Assembly: GCF_001690195.1 (NCBI RefSeq)
Contig: NZ_LZGM01000078.1
Coordinates: 124,001 to 188,000 of the forward strand
Length of the DNA: 64,000 nucleotides
Direction of reading: 5' to 3'
Source: Gilliamella sp. wkB108
GTDB taxonomy: Bacteria > Pseudomonadota > Gammaproteobacteria > Enterobacterales > Orbaceae
In this document: in pieces, positions 1 to 10,879 of the stretch
Layout of the letters: every line of letters starts with the position of its first letter
How positions within the stretch are numbered: position 1 is the stretch's first letter
Position numbers and translations under genes: made by a program
Notes under the pieces: model-generated
Seen by the model: the letters and a program-made list of their open reading frames with translations, nothing else
What the model was told of the DNA's origin: nothing
Databases searched by the model: none

Positions 1-293
1 TTGTAGTAGGGGATATGGCTGAATTAGGCGCTGATGCCGAAAAATGTCATCAACAAATAGGCGAACTTGCCAAACAAGAAAAACTTGATTGTGTGGTTAG
101 TGTAGGTAAATTAAGTCAACTTGTTAGCCAATATAGTCATGTTGGTCATCATTTTGTTAATAAGCAAGATGCAGTAAATTACTTATTAACACTATTACAT
201 CAGCATTCAATATTGACCATGCTCGTCAAGGGTTCACGTAGTGCTAAAATGGAAGAAATAGTAGAAAAATTACAATTAAACAACTTAAAGTGA
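1..293 (+). CDS. murF: UDP-MurNAc-tripeptide:D-Ala-D-Ala ligase, C-terminal end (partial)
   Basis: This is the 3' end of murF, cut by the window start; the frame is open from base 3 and the first residues read VVGDMAELG, the MurF C-terminal-domain motif. The enzyme adds D-Ala-D-Ala to UDP-MurNAc-tripeptide in the cytoplasm. About 97 residues remain, ending in the family's KGSR (here VKGSRSAKMEE) segment near the C-terminus. The ATG at 15 is internal, not a start. mraY follows after 15 nt, the order found in E. coli and relatives. Assignment rests on the motifs and on the dcw context. Confidence 0.93.
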   Translation, partial: VVGDMAELGADAEKCHQQIGELAKQEKLDCVVSVGKLSQLVSQYSHVGHHFVNKQDAVNYLLTLLHQHSILTMLVKGSRSAKMEEIVEKLQLNNLK

Positions 294-308
294 GTCAGGA
301 TTAAAATT

Positions 309-1391
309 ATGTTGGTGTGGATATCAGAATATTTAGTTAAATATTTTACCATTTTTAATGTTATCTCTTATTTAACGGTCAGAGCTATTTTGGCTTTGTT
401 AACTTCATTAACGATTTCGTTACTAATGGGACAGAAAGTAATAGATTGGTTGCAAAAACTCCAAATTGGTCAAGTGGTTAGAAATGATGGCCCCGAATCA
501 CATTTAAGTAAAAAAGGGACACCAACCATGGGCGGTGCGTTGATTATTGGATCAATTTCATTAGCTGTATTTTTATGGGCAGATCTCCGTAATCCTTATG
601 TCTGGGTAACCCTATTTGTGTTAATTGGTTATGGTATTGTTGGATTTGCCGATGATTATTTAAAAGTGATCCGTAAAAATAGTGCAGGTTTAATCGCTAG
701 ATGGAAATATTTTTGGCAATCAGTGATAGCTTTAATTGTCGCATTCGGTCTTTATGCTTACGGCAAAGATAGTTCTGTGACGGTATTAGTTGTGCCATTT
801 TTTAAAGATATCATGCCTCAGTTAGGATTAGTCTTTATTTTACTCACTTATGTTGTGATAGTGGGAGCGGGTAATGCGGTTAATTTAACGGACGGATTAG
901 ACGGACTTGCTATTATGCCTACAGTATTTGTTGCAGCAGGATTTGCACTAGTTTCTTGGGCAACAGGTAATGTCAATTTTGCTGCTTATCTACATATTCC
1001 TTATATTAAATTTAGTGGTGAACTAATGATAGTCTGTACGGCTATTATTGGCGCAGGACTAGGATTTTTATGGTTCAATACCTATCCAGCAATGGTCTTT
1101 ATGGGGGATGTAGGATCTCTGGCATTAGGTGGAGTTTTGGGTATTATTTCCGTTTTATTACGACAAGAATTTTTATTATTAATAATGGGTGGAATTTTTG
1201 TCATTGAAACCTTATCGGTTATTTTGCAAGTTGGCTCATTTAAGTTACGGGGTAAACGAATATTCCGTATGGCACCAATTCATCATCATTATGAATTGAA
1301 AGGCTGGCCTGAACCACGAGTGATCGTACGTTTCTGGATTATTTCATTGATGTTAGTATTAATTGGTTTATTAACATTGAAATTACGTTAA
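309..1391 (+). CDS. mraY: Phospho-N-acetylmuramoyl-pentapeptide transferase
   Basis: MraY transfers phospho-MurNAc-pentapeptide from UDP to undecaprenyl phosphate, making lipid I on the inner face of the inner membrane. It is 360 residues, the same length as in E. coli, with about ten hydrophobic segments. The catalytic aspartates are in place: D115-D116 in GFADDY, the NLTDGLDG loop near residues 192-199, and D267 in [12 protein letters not shown] His-rich loop (APIHHHYE) lies near the end. It follows murF by 15 nt and precedes murD by 23 nt, so it is read as part of the dcw operon. Confidence 0.97.
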   Translation: MLVWISEYLVKYFTIFNVISYLTVRAILALLTSLTISLLMGQKVIDWLQKLQIGQVVRNDGPESHLSKKGTPTMGGALIIGSISLAVFLWADLRNPYVWVTLFVLIGYGIVGFADDYLKVIRKNSAGLIARWKYFWQSVIALIVAFGLYAYGKDSSVTVLVVPFFKDIMPQLGLVFILLTYVVIVGAGNAVNLTDGLDGLAIMPTVFVAAGFALVSWATGNVNFAAYLHIPYIKFSGELMIVCTAIIGAGLGFLWFNTYPAMVFMGDVGSLALGGVLGIISVLLRQEFLLLIMGGIFVIETLSVILQVGSFKLRGKRIFRMAPIHHHYELKGWPEPRVIVRFWIISLMLVLIGLLTLKLR

Positions 1392-1414
1392 TTAAATTAG
1401 AGCAGGATTAAATC

Positions 1415-2749
1415 ATGATTAGCTATCAGGGAAAAAATGTCGTTATTATCGGTTTAGGCATTACAGGGCTTTCTTGTGTCGACTATTTTCTTGCTCAAAA
1501 CGTTATTCCTAAAGTTATTGATACGCGTTCATCACCATCAGGCTTAGAACAATTAGATAAACGGGTTGCTCATCACTTAGGTGGTTTAAATATCAATTGG
1601 CTACTTGAAGCTGATTTAATTGTGGCTAGTCCCGGAATTGCATTATCAACCCCTGAGTTACAAAAAGCAGCTGAAAAAGGCATTGAAATTGTAGGCGATA
1701 TTGAGCTTTTCTGCCGTGAGGTCAATCAACAAGTTGACAAAAAAATTGTTGCAATTACAGGAGCTAACGGTAAAACAACCGTTACAACTTTAGTTGGTGA
1801 AATAATTAAAGCTGCCGGTATAAAAGTAGGGGTTGGCGGCAATATAGGGCAACCTGCATTAACATTATTAACTCAAGATTGTGATGTGTATGTGCTGGAA
1901 TTATCGAGTTTTCAGTTAGAAACCACTAACAGTTTGCAAGCAACTGTTGCCACTATATTAAATATTTCAGAAGATCATATGGATCGTTATCCACTTGGTT
2001 TAAAGCAATATGTGCAAGCTAAACAACGTATTTATCATAATGCCAAATATTGTTTGATTAATTATGATGATAAGTTGACTTTACCAACTGATCATCATAC
2101 AGATTTATTATCGTTTGGCGTACATCATGGTGATTATCACATAAGTGAAGGTTATGACTGCTTGATTGCCAATGAACAACCGGTATTGACAACTAAGCAA
2201 ATGCAATTAACGGGTTGTCATAACTATCTAAATGCATTAGCTGCTTTAGCTATAGCTGACAAGTTAATGATCGCTAGACAATCGAGTCTAACAACCATTG
2301 CTAATTTTCACGGTTTACCTCATCGATTTGAGTTAGTCTTTGAAAAAAATGGAGTGCAATGGATTAATGATTCAAAAGCAACCAATGTAGGTAGTACGGA
2401 AGCCGCTTTAAAAAGTGTTATATGTCAAGGCAAGTTATTTTTATTATTAGGCGGAGATGGTAAATCAGCAGATTTTTCACCCTTATTACCTTATTTACAG
2501 AATAGAAATCTTGAAATCTTCTGTTTTGGTCGTGATCGCCAACTACTAGCTAAGCTAGCACCCAACATTACAAGTATGACTGAGACGCTTGCTCAAGCAA
2601 TGCAAATGATTGCCCAAAAAGTAGTTTCAGGTGATGTCGTTTTACTTTCTCCTGCTTGTGCAAGTTTAGATCAGTATAAAAACTATATTGAACGAGGCAA
2701 ACAATTTGCATTATTGGCTGAGCAATTTTCTCAAAGGTGTGAACAATGA
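1415..2749 (+). CDS. murD: UDP-N-acetylmuramoylalanine--D-glutamate ligase
   Basis: MurD adds D-glutamate to UDP-MurNAc-L-Ala using ATP, in the cytoplasm. At 444 residues it has normal length. An N-terminal Rossmann-like UDP-binding domain ([12 protein letters not shown]) is followed by the Mur-ligase P-loop ITGANGKTT at residues 114-122 and a C-terminal domain with [11 protein letters not shown] and [10 protein letters not shown], all typical of MurD. An AGCAGG ribosome site precedes the ATG. The last four bases overlap the ftsW start (ATGA), implying translational coupling. Confidence 0.97.
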   Translation: MISYQGKNVVIIGLGITGLSCVDYFLAQNVIPKVIDTRSSPSGLEQLDKRVAHHLGGLNINWLLEADLIVASPGIALSTPELQKAAEKGIEIVGDIELFCREVNQQVDKKIVAITGANGKTTVTTLVGEIIKAAGIKVGVGGNIGQPALTLLTQDCDVYVLELSSFQLETTNSLQATVATILNISEDHMDRYPLGLKQYVQAKQRIYHNAKYCLINYDDKLTLPTDHHTDLLSFGVHHGDYHISEGYDCLIANEQPVLTTKQMQLTGCHNYLNALAALAIADKLMIARQSSLTTIANFHGLPHRFELVFEKNGVQWINDSKATNVGSTEAALKSVICQGKLFLLLGGDGKSADFSPLLPYLQNRNLEIFCFGRDRQLLAKLAPNITSMTETLAQAMQMIAQKVVSGDVVLLSPACASLDQYKNYIERGKQFALLAEQFSQRCEQ

Positions 2750-3897
2750 GTCTTTTTTGGATTAAAAAACAAGTTAATCCCCATATCCCATTTGATAACC
2801 AATTACTTTGGGTAGTAATTGGTTTAATGATATTTGGTCTAATGATGGTCACATCGGCTTCTATGTCATTTAGTGAAAGTAACCCTTTTTTCTATACTCA
2901 GCGTGAAATAATTCAGTTGGGTATATCTCTTTTTTTAATGTGTATAACGTTATATATTCCAATGCAACGTTGGCAACAGTTTGGTACCACGTTATTGATT
3001 CTGACGCTTATCATGTTAGTTGCTGTATTAGGTATTGGTTCGTCAATCAATGGTGCATCGCGTTGGATCCCATTAGGTGTATTTAATTTTCAGCCAGCTG
3101 AACTTGCAAAATTATCATTATTTTTATTTTTAGCGAGTTATTTAACACGTAAGTCTGATGAAGTTCAAAGTGGTTTCTGGGGATTTTTTAAACCCATGAC
3201 TATCATGTCTATTTTATCTACTCTGTTACTATTACAACCTGATTTAGGAACGGTTATTGTTCTATTTACGGTTACTATAGGCATTTTGTTTATTGCAGGT
3301 GCTAAGTTATGGCAGTTTATTGCTATTTTATCAACGGGTATAACAGCCGTAGTTAGTTTGATTCTTTTCGAATCTTATCGCTTAACCCGATTATTAACAT
3401 TTCTTGATCCGTGGCAAGATGCTACTGGTTCAGGTTATCAGTTAGTAGCATCATTAATGGCAATTGGTAGTGGTGGATTGTTTGGGCAAGGAATGGGAAA
3501 TTCGATCCTAAAATTAGGATATTTACCAGAATGCCATACCGATTTTATCTTCTCAATTATTTCTGAAGAATATGGGTATGTTGGTGTCATTGCTTTACTG
3601 TTACTACTGTTTTTCTTAACATTTAAGGCATTGGCAATCGGTTATCGGGCGTTAAATGAAGGTTCACAATTTTCAGGTTATCTAGCCTGTGAAATAGGTA
3701 TTTGGTTTGGATTTCAAACTTTTGTGAATGTGGGTGTAACATCAGGGATGTTACCGACCAAAGGTTTAACATTACCATTTATTAGTTATGGTGGTTCAAG
3801 TTTAATTGTGATGAGTATTGCTGTAGCAATATTACTTAGAATCGATTTTGAGTTTAGACAAAAACAAGCGCAAGCAAGAATAAGGTCAATAAAATAA
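2746..3897 (+). CDS. ftsW: Septal peptidoglycan glycosyltransferase of the SEDS family
   Basis: FtsW is the SEDS-family integral membrane protein that polymerises septal glycan from lipid II together with FtsI. The 383-residue product has about ten membrane segments and the SEDS signatures: [10 protein letters not shown] with FQPAELAK (about residues 104-122), QPDLGT, and near the end the [19 protein letters not shown] loop. The location between murD and murG, with a 4-nt overlap upstream and a 1-nt overlap with murG, distinguishes FtsW from its paralogue RodA. Confidence 0.96.
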   Translation: MSLFWIKKQVNPHIPFDNQLLWVVIGLMIFGLMMVTSASMSFSESNPFFYTQREIIQLGISLFLMCITLYIPMQRWQQFGTTLLILTLIMLVAVLGIGSSINGASRWIPLGVFNFQPAELAKLSLFLFLASYLTRKSDEVQSGFWGFFKPMTIMSILSTLLLLQPDLGTVIVLFTVTIGILFIAGAKLWQFIAILSTGITAVVSLILFESYRLTRLLTFLDPWQDATGSGYQLVASLMAIGSGGLFGQGMGNSILKLGYLPECHTDFIFSIISEEYGYVGVIALLLLLFFLTFKALAIGYRALNEGSQFSGYLACEIGIWFGFQTFVNVGVTSGMLPTKGLTLPFISYGGSSLIVMSIAVAILLRIDFEFRQKQAQARIRSIK

Positions 3898-4949
3898 TGA
3901 AGAAATTATTAGTTATGGCGGGGGGAACAGGTGGACATGTTTTTCCAGGTATAGCTGTAGCGCACTACTTAATGCAACAGGGTTGGCAAGTCAGATGGTT
4001 AGGCACCGCTGATCGTATGGAAGCGCATTTAGTTCCTGAAAATGGTATCGAAATTGATTTTATCGAAATATCAGGTTTACGCGGTAAAGGTATGTTTGCA
4101 CTCTTAAAAGCACCTTATAGAATTCTAAAAGCTGTATTGCAAGCAAGAAAAATTTTAAAGACCTATCGCCCAGATGTTGTCTTAGGTATGGGCGGTTATG
4201 TTTCTGGGCCGGGTGGAATTGCTGCTAAAACATTAGGTATTCCTATTGTAATTCATGAACAAAATGGTGTAGCGGGCTTAACCAATAAATGGTTAGCAAA
4301 GATTGCCACAAAAGTCTTGCAAGCATTTCCCACCGCATTTCCAAAAGCTGAAGTGGTTGGTAATCCGGTTCGCAGCGATCTTTTAAAGGTACCAGAACCA
4401 ACCCAAAGATTTAAAGATCGCCAAGGACCAATAAGAGTTCTGGTAATGGGAGGAAGTCAAGGGGCTAAAGTAATAAATGATATTGTGCCTCAAGTGATAA
4501 CTAAATTATCCGATAAGTATATTGTATGGCATCAGACAGGTAAGGGAATGCTTGAGGCCGTTATAGGATCTTATAAAGATTGTGACATGACTAACAATCA
4601 AGTAACAGAATTTATCGCAGATGTCGCTTATGCTTACAGTTGGGCTGATATAGTGATATGTCGAAGTGGTGCTTTGACCGTTAGTGAAATAGAAGAAGTC
4701 GGGATCGGTGCTATTTTTGTTCCTTTTATGCATAAAGACCGCCAACAATTTTGGAACGCAAAATCATTAGCCGATATTGGTGCGGCAAGTATTGTAGAAC
4801 AACCAGATTTTAATGTTGAAGTATTATTCAACTTACTGTCGAATTTAAATAGGGACAAACTAGTAGAAATGGCAATAAAAGCAAAAAGTTTATCTATTGT
4901 AAATTCTACTCAAAGAGTAGCAGAAACAATTAATTCAGTGCTAAAATAA
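3897..4949 (+). CDS. murG: UDP-GlcNAc:lipid I N-acetylglucosaminyltransferase
   Basis: MurG adds GlcNAc to lipid I to make lipid II on the cytoplasmic face of the membrane. It is 350 residues, a GT-B fold of two Rossmann domains. Visible family motifs are [10 protein letters not shown] (residues 9-18), [11 protein letters not shown] near 100, the HEQNGVAG segment, GGSQGA, and the GALTVSEIE donor-binding stretch near 260. The ATG overlaps the ftsW stop by one base. A 170-bp gap follows before murC, wider than elsewhere in this cluster, and it holds one copy of the dispersed 39-nt repeat. Confidence 0.96.
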   Translation: MKKLLVMAGGTGGHVFPGIAVAHYLMQQGWQVRWLGTADRMEAHLVPENGIEIDFIEISGLRGKGMFALLKAPYRILKAVLQARKILKTYRPDVVLGMGGYVSGPGGIAAKTLGIPIVIHEQNGVAGLTNKWLAKIATKVLQAFPTAFPKAEVVGNPVRSDLLKVPEPTQRFKDRQGPIRVLVMGGSQGAKVINDIVPQVITKLSDKYIVWHQTGKGMLEAVIGSYKDCDMTNNQVTEFIADVAYAYSWADIVICRSGALTVSEIEEVGIGAIFVPFMHKDRQQFWNAKSLADIGAASIVEQPDFNVEVLFNLLSNLNRDKLVEMAIKAKSLSIVNSTQRVAETINSVLK

Positions 4950-4979
4950 TTACTTTTTGATGTGATTTTATGTAATAAT

Positions 4980-5018
4980 CTTGTCAAGATGTTTCAGGTT
5001 AGGTATATGTTTAGGTAA
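4980..5018 (-). repeat. Dispersed 39-nt intergenic repeat, copy in murG-murC gap
   Basis: Read on the minus strand this is a copy of a 39-nt sequence also found at 25085, 44557 and 50626. It shares the core CTAACCTGAAAC followed by A/T-TCTT-n-ACAAG with the copy at 25085; hand alignment gives roughly 33 of 39 identical. It lies inside the dcw cluster and is antisense to the flanking genes, so it is unlikely to be a promoter for them. Function unknown. Confidence 0.6.
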
Positions 5019-5119
5019 ATTAATAATAACATTGAACTAAAAACGATCATTTATAAAAATGTTCAATGCAAAAAGATTAGAAAACGCTAAACAGAAATTA
5101 AATTTTTAGGAGTCAAATA

Positions 5120-6568
5120 GTGAATACAAAGCAATTAGCTCAATTAAGAGCAATTGTACCGGAGATGAAACGCGTTAAACACATTCATTTTGTGGGGATA
5201 GGTGGCGCTGGTATGGGTGGAATTGCTGAAGTCCTGGCTAATGAAGGTTATGAAATTAGTGGTTCTGACATCGCTGAAAACGCCGTTACTCAGCACTTAG
5301 AAACCTTAGGTGCAAAAGTTGTTATTGGTCATGTGGCTGAAAATGTGCTTAATTCAAGTGTGGTTGTTATCTCTTCTGCTATTTCTCAAGATAATATTGA
5401 AGTGGTCGCGGCTCGAGAAGCGCGTATTCCTGTTATCCAACGAGCTGAAATGTTAGCAGAATTAATGCGTTTTCGATATGGTATTGCTATTGCTGGTACT
5501 CATGGTAAAACAACGACAACCGCTATGGTTACAGCGATTTATGCTGAAGCGAAACTTGACCCTACTTTTGTCAATGGTGGTTTGGTTAAAGCAGCAGGTA
5601 CGCATGCACAATTAGGCAGTAGTCGTTATTTTATTGCAGAAGCAGATGAAAGTGATGCATCATTTTTACATTTGCAACCAATGGTATCTATTGTCACTAA
5701 TATTGAACCTGATCATATGGATACCTATCAAGGCAATATTGAAAATCTCAAACAAACATTTATCTCTTTTTTACGTAACCTTCCTTTTTATGGTTTGGCT
5801 GTGATGTGTTATGACGATCCTATTAATAAGGAGTTATTACCTGTTGTAGGACGCAAAATTATCACTTATGGGTTTAGTGAAGAAGCGGATGTAGTGATAA
5901 AAGATTATCGTCAAGAACGAGGTATTAGTTATTATACTGTTTGTCGTCCAAATCGAAACGATTTACATATTGAATTAAATGCACCGGGTAAACATAATGC
6001 GCTAAATTCAGCAGCAGCAATTATTGCAGCAACAGAAGAAGGTATTGATGATGAATCAATTATTAATGCATTAGCTAAATTTGCCGGTACCAGTAGACGA
6101 TTTGATTTATTAGGCGTTTTTGAACACCCTGATGGTGACGATATAATGATGGTGGATGATTATGGTCACCATCCAAGTGAGGTTAACGCAACAATTCAAG
6201 CAGCAAGAAATGGTTGGCCTGATCGGCGCTTAGTCATGTTATTTCAACCTCATCGATATACTCGAACGCGTGATCTCTTTGATGATTTTGCGCAAGTACT
6301 TTCCCAAGTTGATGCATTAGTCATGTTAGATGTATATTCGGCTGGTGAACCACCCATTGCTGGTGCTGATAGCCGTTCCTTGTGTCGTTCAATTCGTAAT
6401 CGAGGCAAGGTTGATCCAATATATGTTTCCGACTTAGAACTATTACCAGAAATAATGAAAGAAGTGTTAAAAGGTAATGATCTATTGCTAACTCAAGGTG
6501 CCGGTAGTGTTGGCCGTATTGCACGTCAGCTTGCTAATGTTCAATTATTTTCTAAAGAGGAACAATAA
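5120..6568 (+). CDS. murC: UDP-N-acetylmuramate--L-alanine ligase
   Basis: MurC adds L-alanine to UDP-MurNAc, the first cytoplasmic amino-acid step of the pathway. The start is a GTG at 5120, supported by an AGGAG ribosome site at 5108-5112 and by the N-terminal match to E. coli MurC ([10 protein letters not shown]). The 482-residue protein has an N-terminal [11 protein letters not shown] nucleotide motif, P-loop [10 protein letters not shown] (G126-T132 region), EADESDASF, and YGHHPSEV in the C-terminal domain. The stop overlaps the ddlB ATG by one base. Confidence 0.96.
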   Translation: MNTKQLAQLRAIVPEMKRVKHIHFVGIGGAGMGGIAEVLANEGYEISGSDIAENAVTQHLETLGAKVVIGHVAENVLNSSVVVISSAISQDNIEVVAAREARIPVIQRAEMLAELMRFRYGIAIAGTHGKTTTTAMVTAIYAEAKLDPTFVNGGLVKAAGTHAQLGSSRYFIAEADESDASFLHLQPMVSIVTNIEPDHMDTYQGNIENLKQTFISFLRNLPFYGLAVMCYDDPINKELLPVVGRKIITYGFSEEADVVIKDYRQERGISYYTVCRPNRNDLHIELNAPGKHNALNSAAAIIAATEEGIDDESIINALAKFAGTSRRFDLLGVFEHPDGDDIMMVDDYGHHPSEVNATIQAARNGWPDRRLVMLFQPHRYTRTRDLFDDFAQVLSQVDALVMLDVYSAGEPPIAGADSRSLCRSIRNRGKVDPIYVSDLELLPEIMKEVLKGNDLLLTQGAGSVGRIARQLANVQLFSKEEQ

Positions 6569-7476
6569 TGGTTGATAAAGTTGCGGTATTGTATGGTGGA
6601 ACCTCAGCCGAACGCGAAGTATCGCTTAAATCGGGTAATGCTGTATTAGCTGGATTATTAGCAAAAGGAATTGATGCTCATCTTATTGATACTAAAGATC
6701 ATCCTATTACTAATTTAAAAGAACAAGGTTTCACAAAGGCTTTTGTGATTTTACATGGGCGTGGTGGTGAAGATGGCATTACTCAAGCAATCTTAACCTA
6801 TCAAAATATCCCTTATACCGGCAGTGATGTTTTATCATCTGCACTAACCATGGATAAATTAAAAACAAAGCTCGTTTGGAAAGCGCTTGGTTTACCTGTT
6901 GCTGATTCTGTTATGGTTGATAAATCACAATCGATCGTAATTGATGATATTGTAAAACAACTAGGGTTACCTTTATTTGTCAAACCTAGTCATGAAGGCT
7001 CAAGTGTGGGTATGACTAGAGTAAATCAAGCCTCTGAATTGAAAGATGCCATTGATGTAGCTTTCAAATATGATAGTTCAGTAATGATTGAATCATTTTT
7101 AGCTGGTCCTGAATTTACTATAGCGATTGTAGGTGATGAAGTATTACCCTCAATTTATATCAAACCAGCTACTGATTTTTACGATTATGATGCTAAATAT
7201 TTATCAGATACAACCCAATATTTTTGTCCAAGTGGTTTATCAAATGAGAAAGAGCAACAGATTCGAAAATTAGCCTTAGAGGCATATAAGGCTGTCGGAT
7301 GTCGAGGTTGGGGACGAGTAGATATTATGTTTGATGCAAAACAAAATCCATATTTACTCGAAGTGAATACGGCGCCAGGTATGACAGATCATAGCTTGGT
7401 ACCTATGGCTGCAAAACAAAATGGTTGGTCATTTAGTGATCTGGTTTATCGAATCTTGAATTTAGCAACCATATAA
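6568..7476 (+). CDS. ddlB: D-alanine--D-alanine ligase
   Basis: This ATP-grasp ligase joins two D-alanines to form the dipeptide used by MurF. At 302 residues it has the usual DdlB length. Motifs include LYGGTSAEREVSLKSG at the N-terminus, LHGRGGEDG near 63, KPSHEGSSVGM around 137, and the metal-binding end LLEVNTAPGMTDHSLVP. The ATG overlaps the murC stop and ftsQ begins 14 nt downstream. The location between murC and ftsQ identifies it as DdlB rather than DdlA. Confidence 0.96.
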   Translation: MVDKVAVLYGGTSAEREVSLKSGNAVLAGLLAKGIDAHLIDTKDHPITNLKEQGFTKAFVILHGRGGEDGITQAILTYQNIPYTGSDVLSSALTMDKLKTKLVWKALGLPVADSVMVDKSQSIVIDDIVKQLGLPLFVKPSHEGSSVGMTRVNQASELKDAIDVAFKYDSSVMIESFLAGPEFTIAIVGDEVLPSIYIKPATDFYDYDAKYLSDTTQYFCPSGLSNEKEQQIRKLALEAYKAVGCRGWGRVDIMFDAKQNPYLLEVNTAPGMTDHSLVPMAAKQNGWSFSDLVYRILNLATI

Positions 7477-7490
7477 TTGGCCTTACTTAT

Positions 7491-8321
7491 ATGAAACAAG
7501 TTCGGCAAGCGGCACAAAGACGAGACATTAAAAAAAGAAAGCTGCTTATCTTTCGTAATACAGAACAGTTGATTGGATTTTTGTTCTTTATTACTATTAT
7601 TTTGATTAGTATATGGGTTATTAAAAGTATCAGAAATTGGATGGATAACCCAGAACAAATGGTATTATCGCAATTAGTTTTAAGTGGTGATCATACCTAT
7701 ACAACCGAAGATGATATTCGCAAAGCGATATTAGGATTAGGTCTACCTAATACCTATATAGGTCAAGACGTTGATGATATTCAACAAGAAGTAATGCGAT
7801 TTCCTTGGGTTAAACAGGCCAGTGTACGTAAACAGTGGCCTGACAGATTAATTATTTATGTACAAGAGTACAAACCGGCATTTTATTGGAATGATCTCTT
7901 TTTACTGGATAAAAAAGGCAATGTGTTTAGTGTACCACTTGATCGTATAGCTGAATTACAATTACCTAGACTTTATGGTCCGGAAGGAAAGGCAAAAGCA
8001 GTATTAGAAACTTATTATAAATTAGATAATATTTCTAAAAAATTAGCCAATAGTCAATTAGTTTTGCATATTAAAGCGGCGCTAGCTGACGAACGCAATG
8101 CATGGCAATTAATGGTAAAACAATGTATCGGTAATTTTTGTCTTGAAAATCAGGAAATGAGATTGATATTAGGTAGTGAAAATATAGAGCAACGATTTCA
8201 TCAATTTATTAAATTATTTCCTGAAATTCAATCAAGGATTCCAGTAGATGAACGAATAACGGTAGCTGATTTACGTTATGAAAATGGTATTTCAGTACAA
8301 AGAGAAAAAATAGTGCAGTAA
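7491..8321 (+). CDS. ftsQ: Cell division protein, POTRA domain, bitopic membrane
   Basis: FtsQ links the cytoplasmic ring to periplasmic septal synthesis through FtsB and FtsL. The 276-residue product has a basic cytoplasmic N-terminus, one membrane segment at about residues 24-45, and a periplasmic POTRA domain starting near LSQLVLSGDHTYTTEDDI, with the well-conserved FPWVKQASVRKQWPDRL stretch after it. Sequence identity within this family is low, and the placement between ddlB and ftsA supports the call. Confidence 0.95.
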   Translation: MKQVRQAAQRRDIKKRKLLIFRNTEQLIGFLFFITIILISIWVIKSIRNWMDNPEQMVLSQLVLSGDHTYTTEDDIRKAILGLGLPNTYIGQDVDDIQQEVMRFPWVKQASVRKQWPDRLIIYVQEYKPAFYWNDLFLLDKKGNVFSVPLDRIAELQLPRLYGPEGKAKAVLETYYKLDNISKKLANSQLVLHIKAALADERNAWQLMVKQCIGNFCLENQEMRLILGSENIEQRFHQFIKLFPEIQSRIPVDERITVADLRYENGISVQREKIVQ

Positions 8322-8342
8322 GGAATAAATTAAGGCTGAAGT

Positions 8343-9596
8343 ATGAAAGCAACAGAAAAAAAATTAGTCGTTGGACTGGAAGTAGGCACATCCAAGGTAC
8401 TTGCACTTGTTGGTGAAGTTCTTCCTGATGGTATTATTAATATTATTGGGGTAGGACATTGTCCGTCAAAAGGTGTGGATAAAGGTGGTGTCAATGATCT
8501 TGAAGCTGTTGTGAACTCAATCCAACGTGCGGTAGATCAAGCTGAACTAATGGCTGATTGCCAAATCTCTTCTGTTTATTTAAGCCTTTCAGGTAAACAT
8601 ATCCGTTGCCAAAATGAAATCGGTATGGTGCCAATAGCCGAAGAAGAAGTGACCGCAGAAGATGTTGAAAATGTAGTTCATACTGCAAAATCAGTCCGAA
8701 TTTTAGATGAACACCGCATTTTACATGTTATTGCTCAAGAATACTCTATAGATTTACAAGAAGGGATTAAAAATCCAATTGGTCTTTCTGGTGTTAGAAT
8801 GAAGGCCAAAGTTCATCTGGTTACCTGTCATAATGATATGGCAAGAAATATTGTCAAAGCGGTTGAACGTTGTGGATTAAAAGTCGATCAACTTATTTTT
8901 TCTGGTTTAGCTTCTAGCTATGCGGTATTAACTGACGACGAAAAAGAACTTGGCGTATGCGTAATTGATATGGGCGGAGGAACAATGGATGTGACTGTCT
9001 ATACAGGCGGCGCTTTACGTCATTCAGTTGTAATTCCTTATGCTGGAAATGTAGTAACAAGTGATATTGCTTATGCATTTGGCGCGCCACCGATGGATGC
9101 TGAAAATATTAAAATCCGTTATGGATGTGCAGTTGGTTCCTTAATTGGAAAGGATGAAGTGATCGATGTTCCAAGTGTTGGTGGAAGACCTTCTCGTTCA
9201 TTACAAAGGCAAACTCTGGCAGATGTGATTGAACCACGCTATTCAGAATTGCTTTCATTGGTACATAAAGAGTTGTTATCACTTCAAGAAGAACTAAAAA
9301 AACAGAATGTTAAATATCAATTAGCGGCAGGTATTGTATTAACTGGTGGAGCCGCACAAATTAAAGGCATGGTAGAGTGTGCTGAAAAAGTTTTTCAAAA
9401 TCAAGTACGTGTTGGACAACCGCTAAACATTTCAGGATTAACCGATTATGTACAAAAACCTTATTGCTCAACGGCTGTAGGACTATTGCATTATGGAAAA
9501 CAAAGTTTATTGAATGATGATGCTAAAGATAGTGATAAATCATCATTAAAAGGGATAGCTAAGCGTTTGACCGGTTGGTTTAAAAAAGAATTTTAG
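8343..9596 (+). CDS. ftsA: Cell division protein, actin-like membrane tether of FtsZ
   Basis: FtsA is the actin-fold ATPase that anchors FtsZ to the inner membrane and recruits later division proteins. The 417-residue protein carries the phosphate-1 region VVGLEVGTSKV near the start, the VIDMGGGTMDVTVY phosphate-2 motif about residue 210, and GIVLTGGAAQIKGM as the adenosine motif. It ends in an amphipathic helix (KRLTGWFKKEF), the membrane-targeting sequence. It is 21 nt after ftsQ and 81 nt before ftsZ. Confidence 0.97.
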   Translation: MKATEKKLVVGLEVGTSKVLALVGEVLPDGIINIIGVGHCPSKGVDKGGVNDLEAVVNSIQRAVDQAELMADCQISSVYLSLSGKHIRCQNEIGMVPIAEEEVTAEDVENVVHTAKSVRILDEHRILHVIAQEYSIDLQEGIKNPIGLSGVRMKAKVHLVTCHNDMARNIVKAVERCGLKVDQLIFSGLASSYAVLTDDEKELGVCVIDMGGGTMDVTVYTGGALRHSVVIPYAGNVVTSDIAYAFGAPPMDAENIKIRYGCAVGSLIGKDEVIDVPSVGGRPSRSLQRQTLADVIEPRYSELLSLVHKELLSLQEELKKQNVKYQLAAGIVLTGGAAQIKGMVECAEKVFQNQVRVGQPLNISGLTDYVQKPYCSTAVGLLHYGKQSLLNDDAKDSDKSSLKGIAKRLTGWFKKEF

Positions 9597-9677
9597 CTAA
9601 TATATTTCAAGAACTTCGTGGACATTGTAGACGGTTATCTGTACAATGTTGTGAGATCGTAAATTTGGAGATGAGTT

Positions 9678-10814
9678 ATGTTTGAGCCTATGGTTGCAGA
9701 TGATGAGCCAGCAGCAGTCATTAAAGTTATTGGTGTCGGTGGTGGCGGTGGTAATGCTGTCGAGCATATGATTGCTGAGCACATCGAAGGTGTAGAGTTT
9801 TTTGCTGCAAATACAGATGCACAGGCATTAAAAAGAATTAAGGTAGGTCAGACCATCCAAATCGGCACTAATGTTACAAAAGGACTTGGTGCAGGCGCTA
9901 ATCCGGAAGTCGGTAGAAATTCTGCTGAAGAGGATCGAGAAGTAATTCGTAGCGCAATTGAAGGTGCGGATATGGTTTTCATTGCAGCCGGGATGGGTGG
10001 TGGAACAGGAACAGGGGCTGCGCCGGTTGTTGCTGAAATAGCTAAAGAATTAGGTATTTTAACTGTTGCTGTGGTAACTAAACCTTTTGGTTTTGAAGGT
10101 AAGAAACGTATGGCTTTTGCTGAGCAAGGTATTGCTGAATTAGCAAAACATGTCGATTCACTTATCACTATTCCGAATGACAAATTATTAAAAGTATTAG
10201 GTCGAGGTGTTAAATTATTGGATGCTTTTGCAGCGGCTAATGGTGTTTTAAAAGGTGCTGTACAAGGTATTGCTGAATTAATTACTAAACCTGGTCATAT
10301 TAATGTGGACTTTGCCGATGTTAGGACTGTGATGTCTGAAATGGGATATGCTATGATGGGTTCAGGTCGTGCAAGTGGTGATAACCGTGCCGAAGAAGCA
10401 GCTGAAATGGCAATTTCTAGTCCATTGTTAGAGGATATCGATTTATCTGGTGCGCGCGGCGTATTAGTAAATGTAACAGCTGGTTTAGATCTAGGCTTAG
10501 AAGAGTTTGAAACTGTAGGTAGTACAGTTAGAGCATTTGCTTCTGATAATGCAACAGTTGTTGTTGGTACAACCTTTGATCCTGATATGTCTGATGAAAT
10601 TCGTGTGACAGTTGTTGCAACAGGTATTGGTATGGATAAACGTCCAGAAGTAAAAATTACCAAATCTGTGCCACAAAATACCTTGTTTAGCCAAAGTAAT
10701 TCTTTGGGACAAGAAGAGAAAATAGCTAAAGCAGTTAATGAGCAAGTTATTTCTCCACTAGAAGAAAATAAAATTTTAGATATTCCTGCTTTTATCCGTA
10801 AGCAAGCGAATTAA
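9678..10814 (+). CDS. ftsZ: Cell division protein, tubulin-like GTPase
   Basis: FtsZ polymerises into the division ring. The 378-residue protein contains the tubulin signature GGGTGTG at residues 107-113, the N-terminal [13 protein letters not shown], and the C-terminal conserved peptide [13 protein letters not shown] that binds FtsA and ZipA. A GGAG ribosome site at about 9667-9670 precedes the start MFEPM. The linker before the C-terminal peptide is short, consistent with gammaproteobacterial FtsZ. lpxC follows after 65 nt. Confidence 0.98.
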   Translation: MFEPMVADDEPAAVIKVIGVGGGGGNAVEHMIAEHIEGVEFFAANTDAQALKRIKVGQTIQIGTNVTKGLGAGANPEVGRNSAEEDREVIRSAIEGADMVFIAAGMGGGTGTGAAPVVAEIAKELGILTVAVVTKPFGFEGKKRMAFAEQGIAELAKHVDSLITIPNDKLLKVLGRGVKLLDAFAAANGVLKGAVQGIAELITKPGHINVDFADVRTVMSEMGYAMMGSGRASGDNRAEEAAEMAISSPLLEDIDLSGARGVLVNVTAGLDLGLEEFETVGSTVRAFASDNATVVVGTTFDPDMSDEIRVTVVATGIGMDKRPEVKITKSVPQNTLFSQSNSLGQEEKIAKAVNEQVISPLEENKILDIPAFIRKQAN

Positions 10815-10879
10815 AATTGAACTTATTTGAATTTTTATTGTCATAGTCAATAGGAACAAATAGAAAAAGTAGGTGCAAA

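Noticed and set aside
4970-5010. The 39-nt repeat as a sigma-70 promoter (TTGACA or TTTACA in its right end)
   Set aside because: No -10 box at 16-18 nt in the copies, and two of the four copies do not face a gene start.
9848-10663. Two open frames over 110 codons antisense to ftsZ
   Set aside because: They arise from the codon bias of the conserved ftsZ sequence; no start signals or family resemblance.
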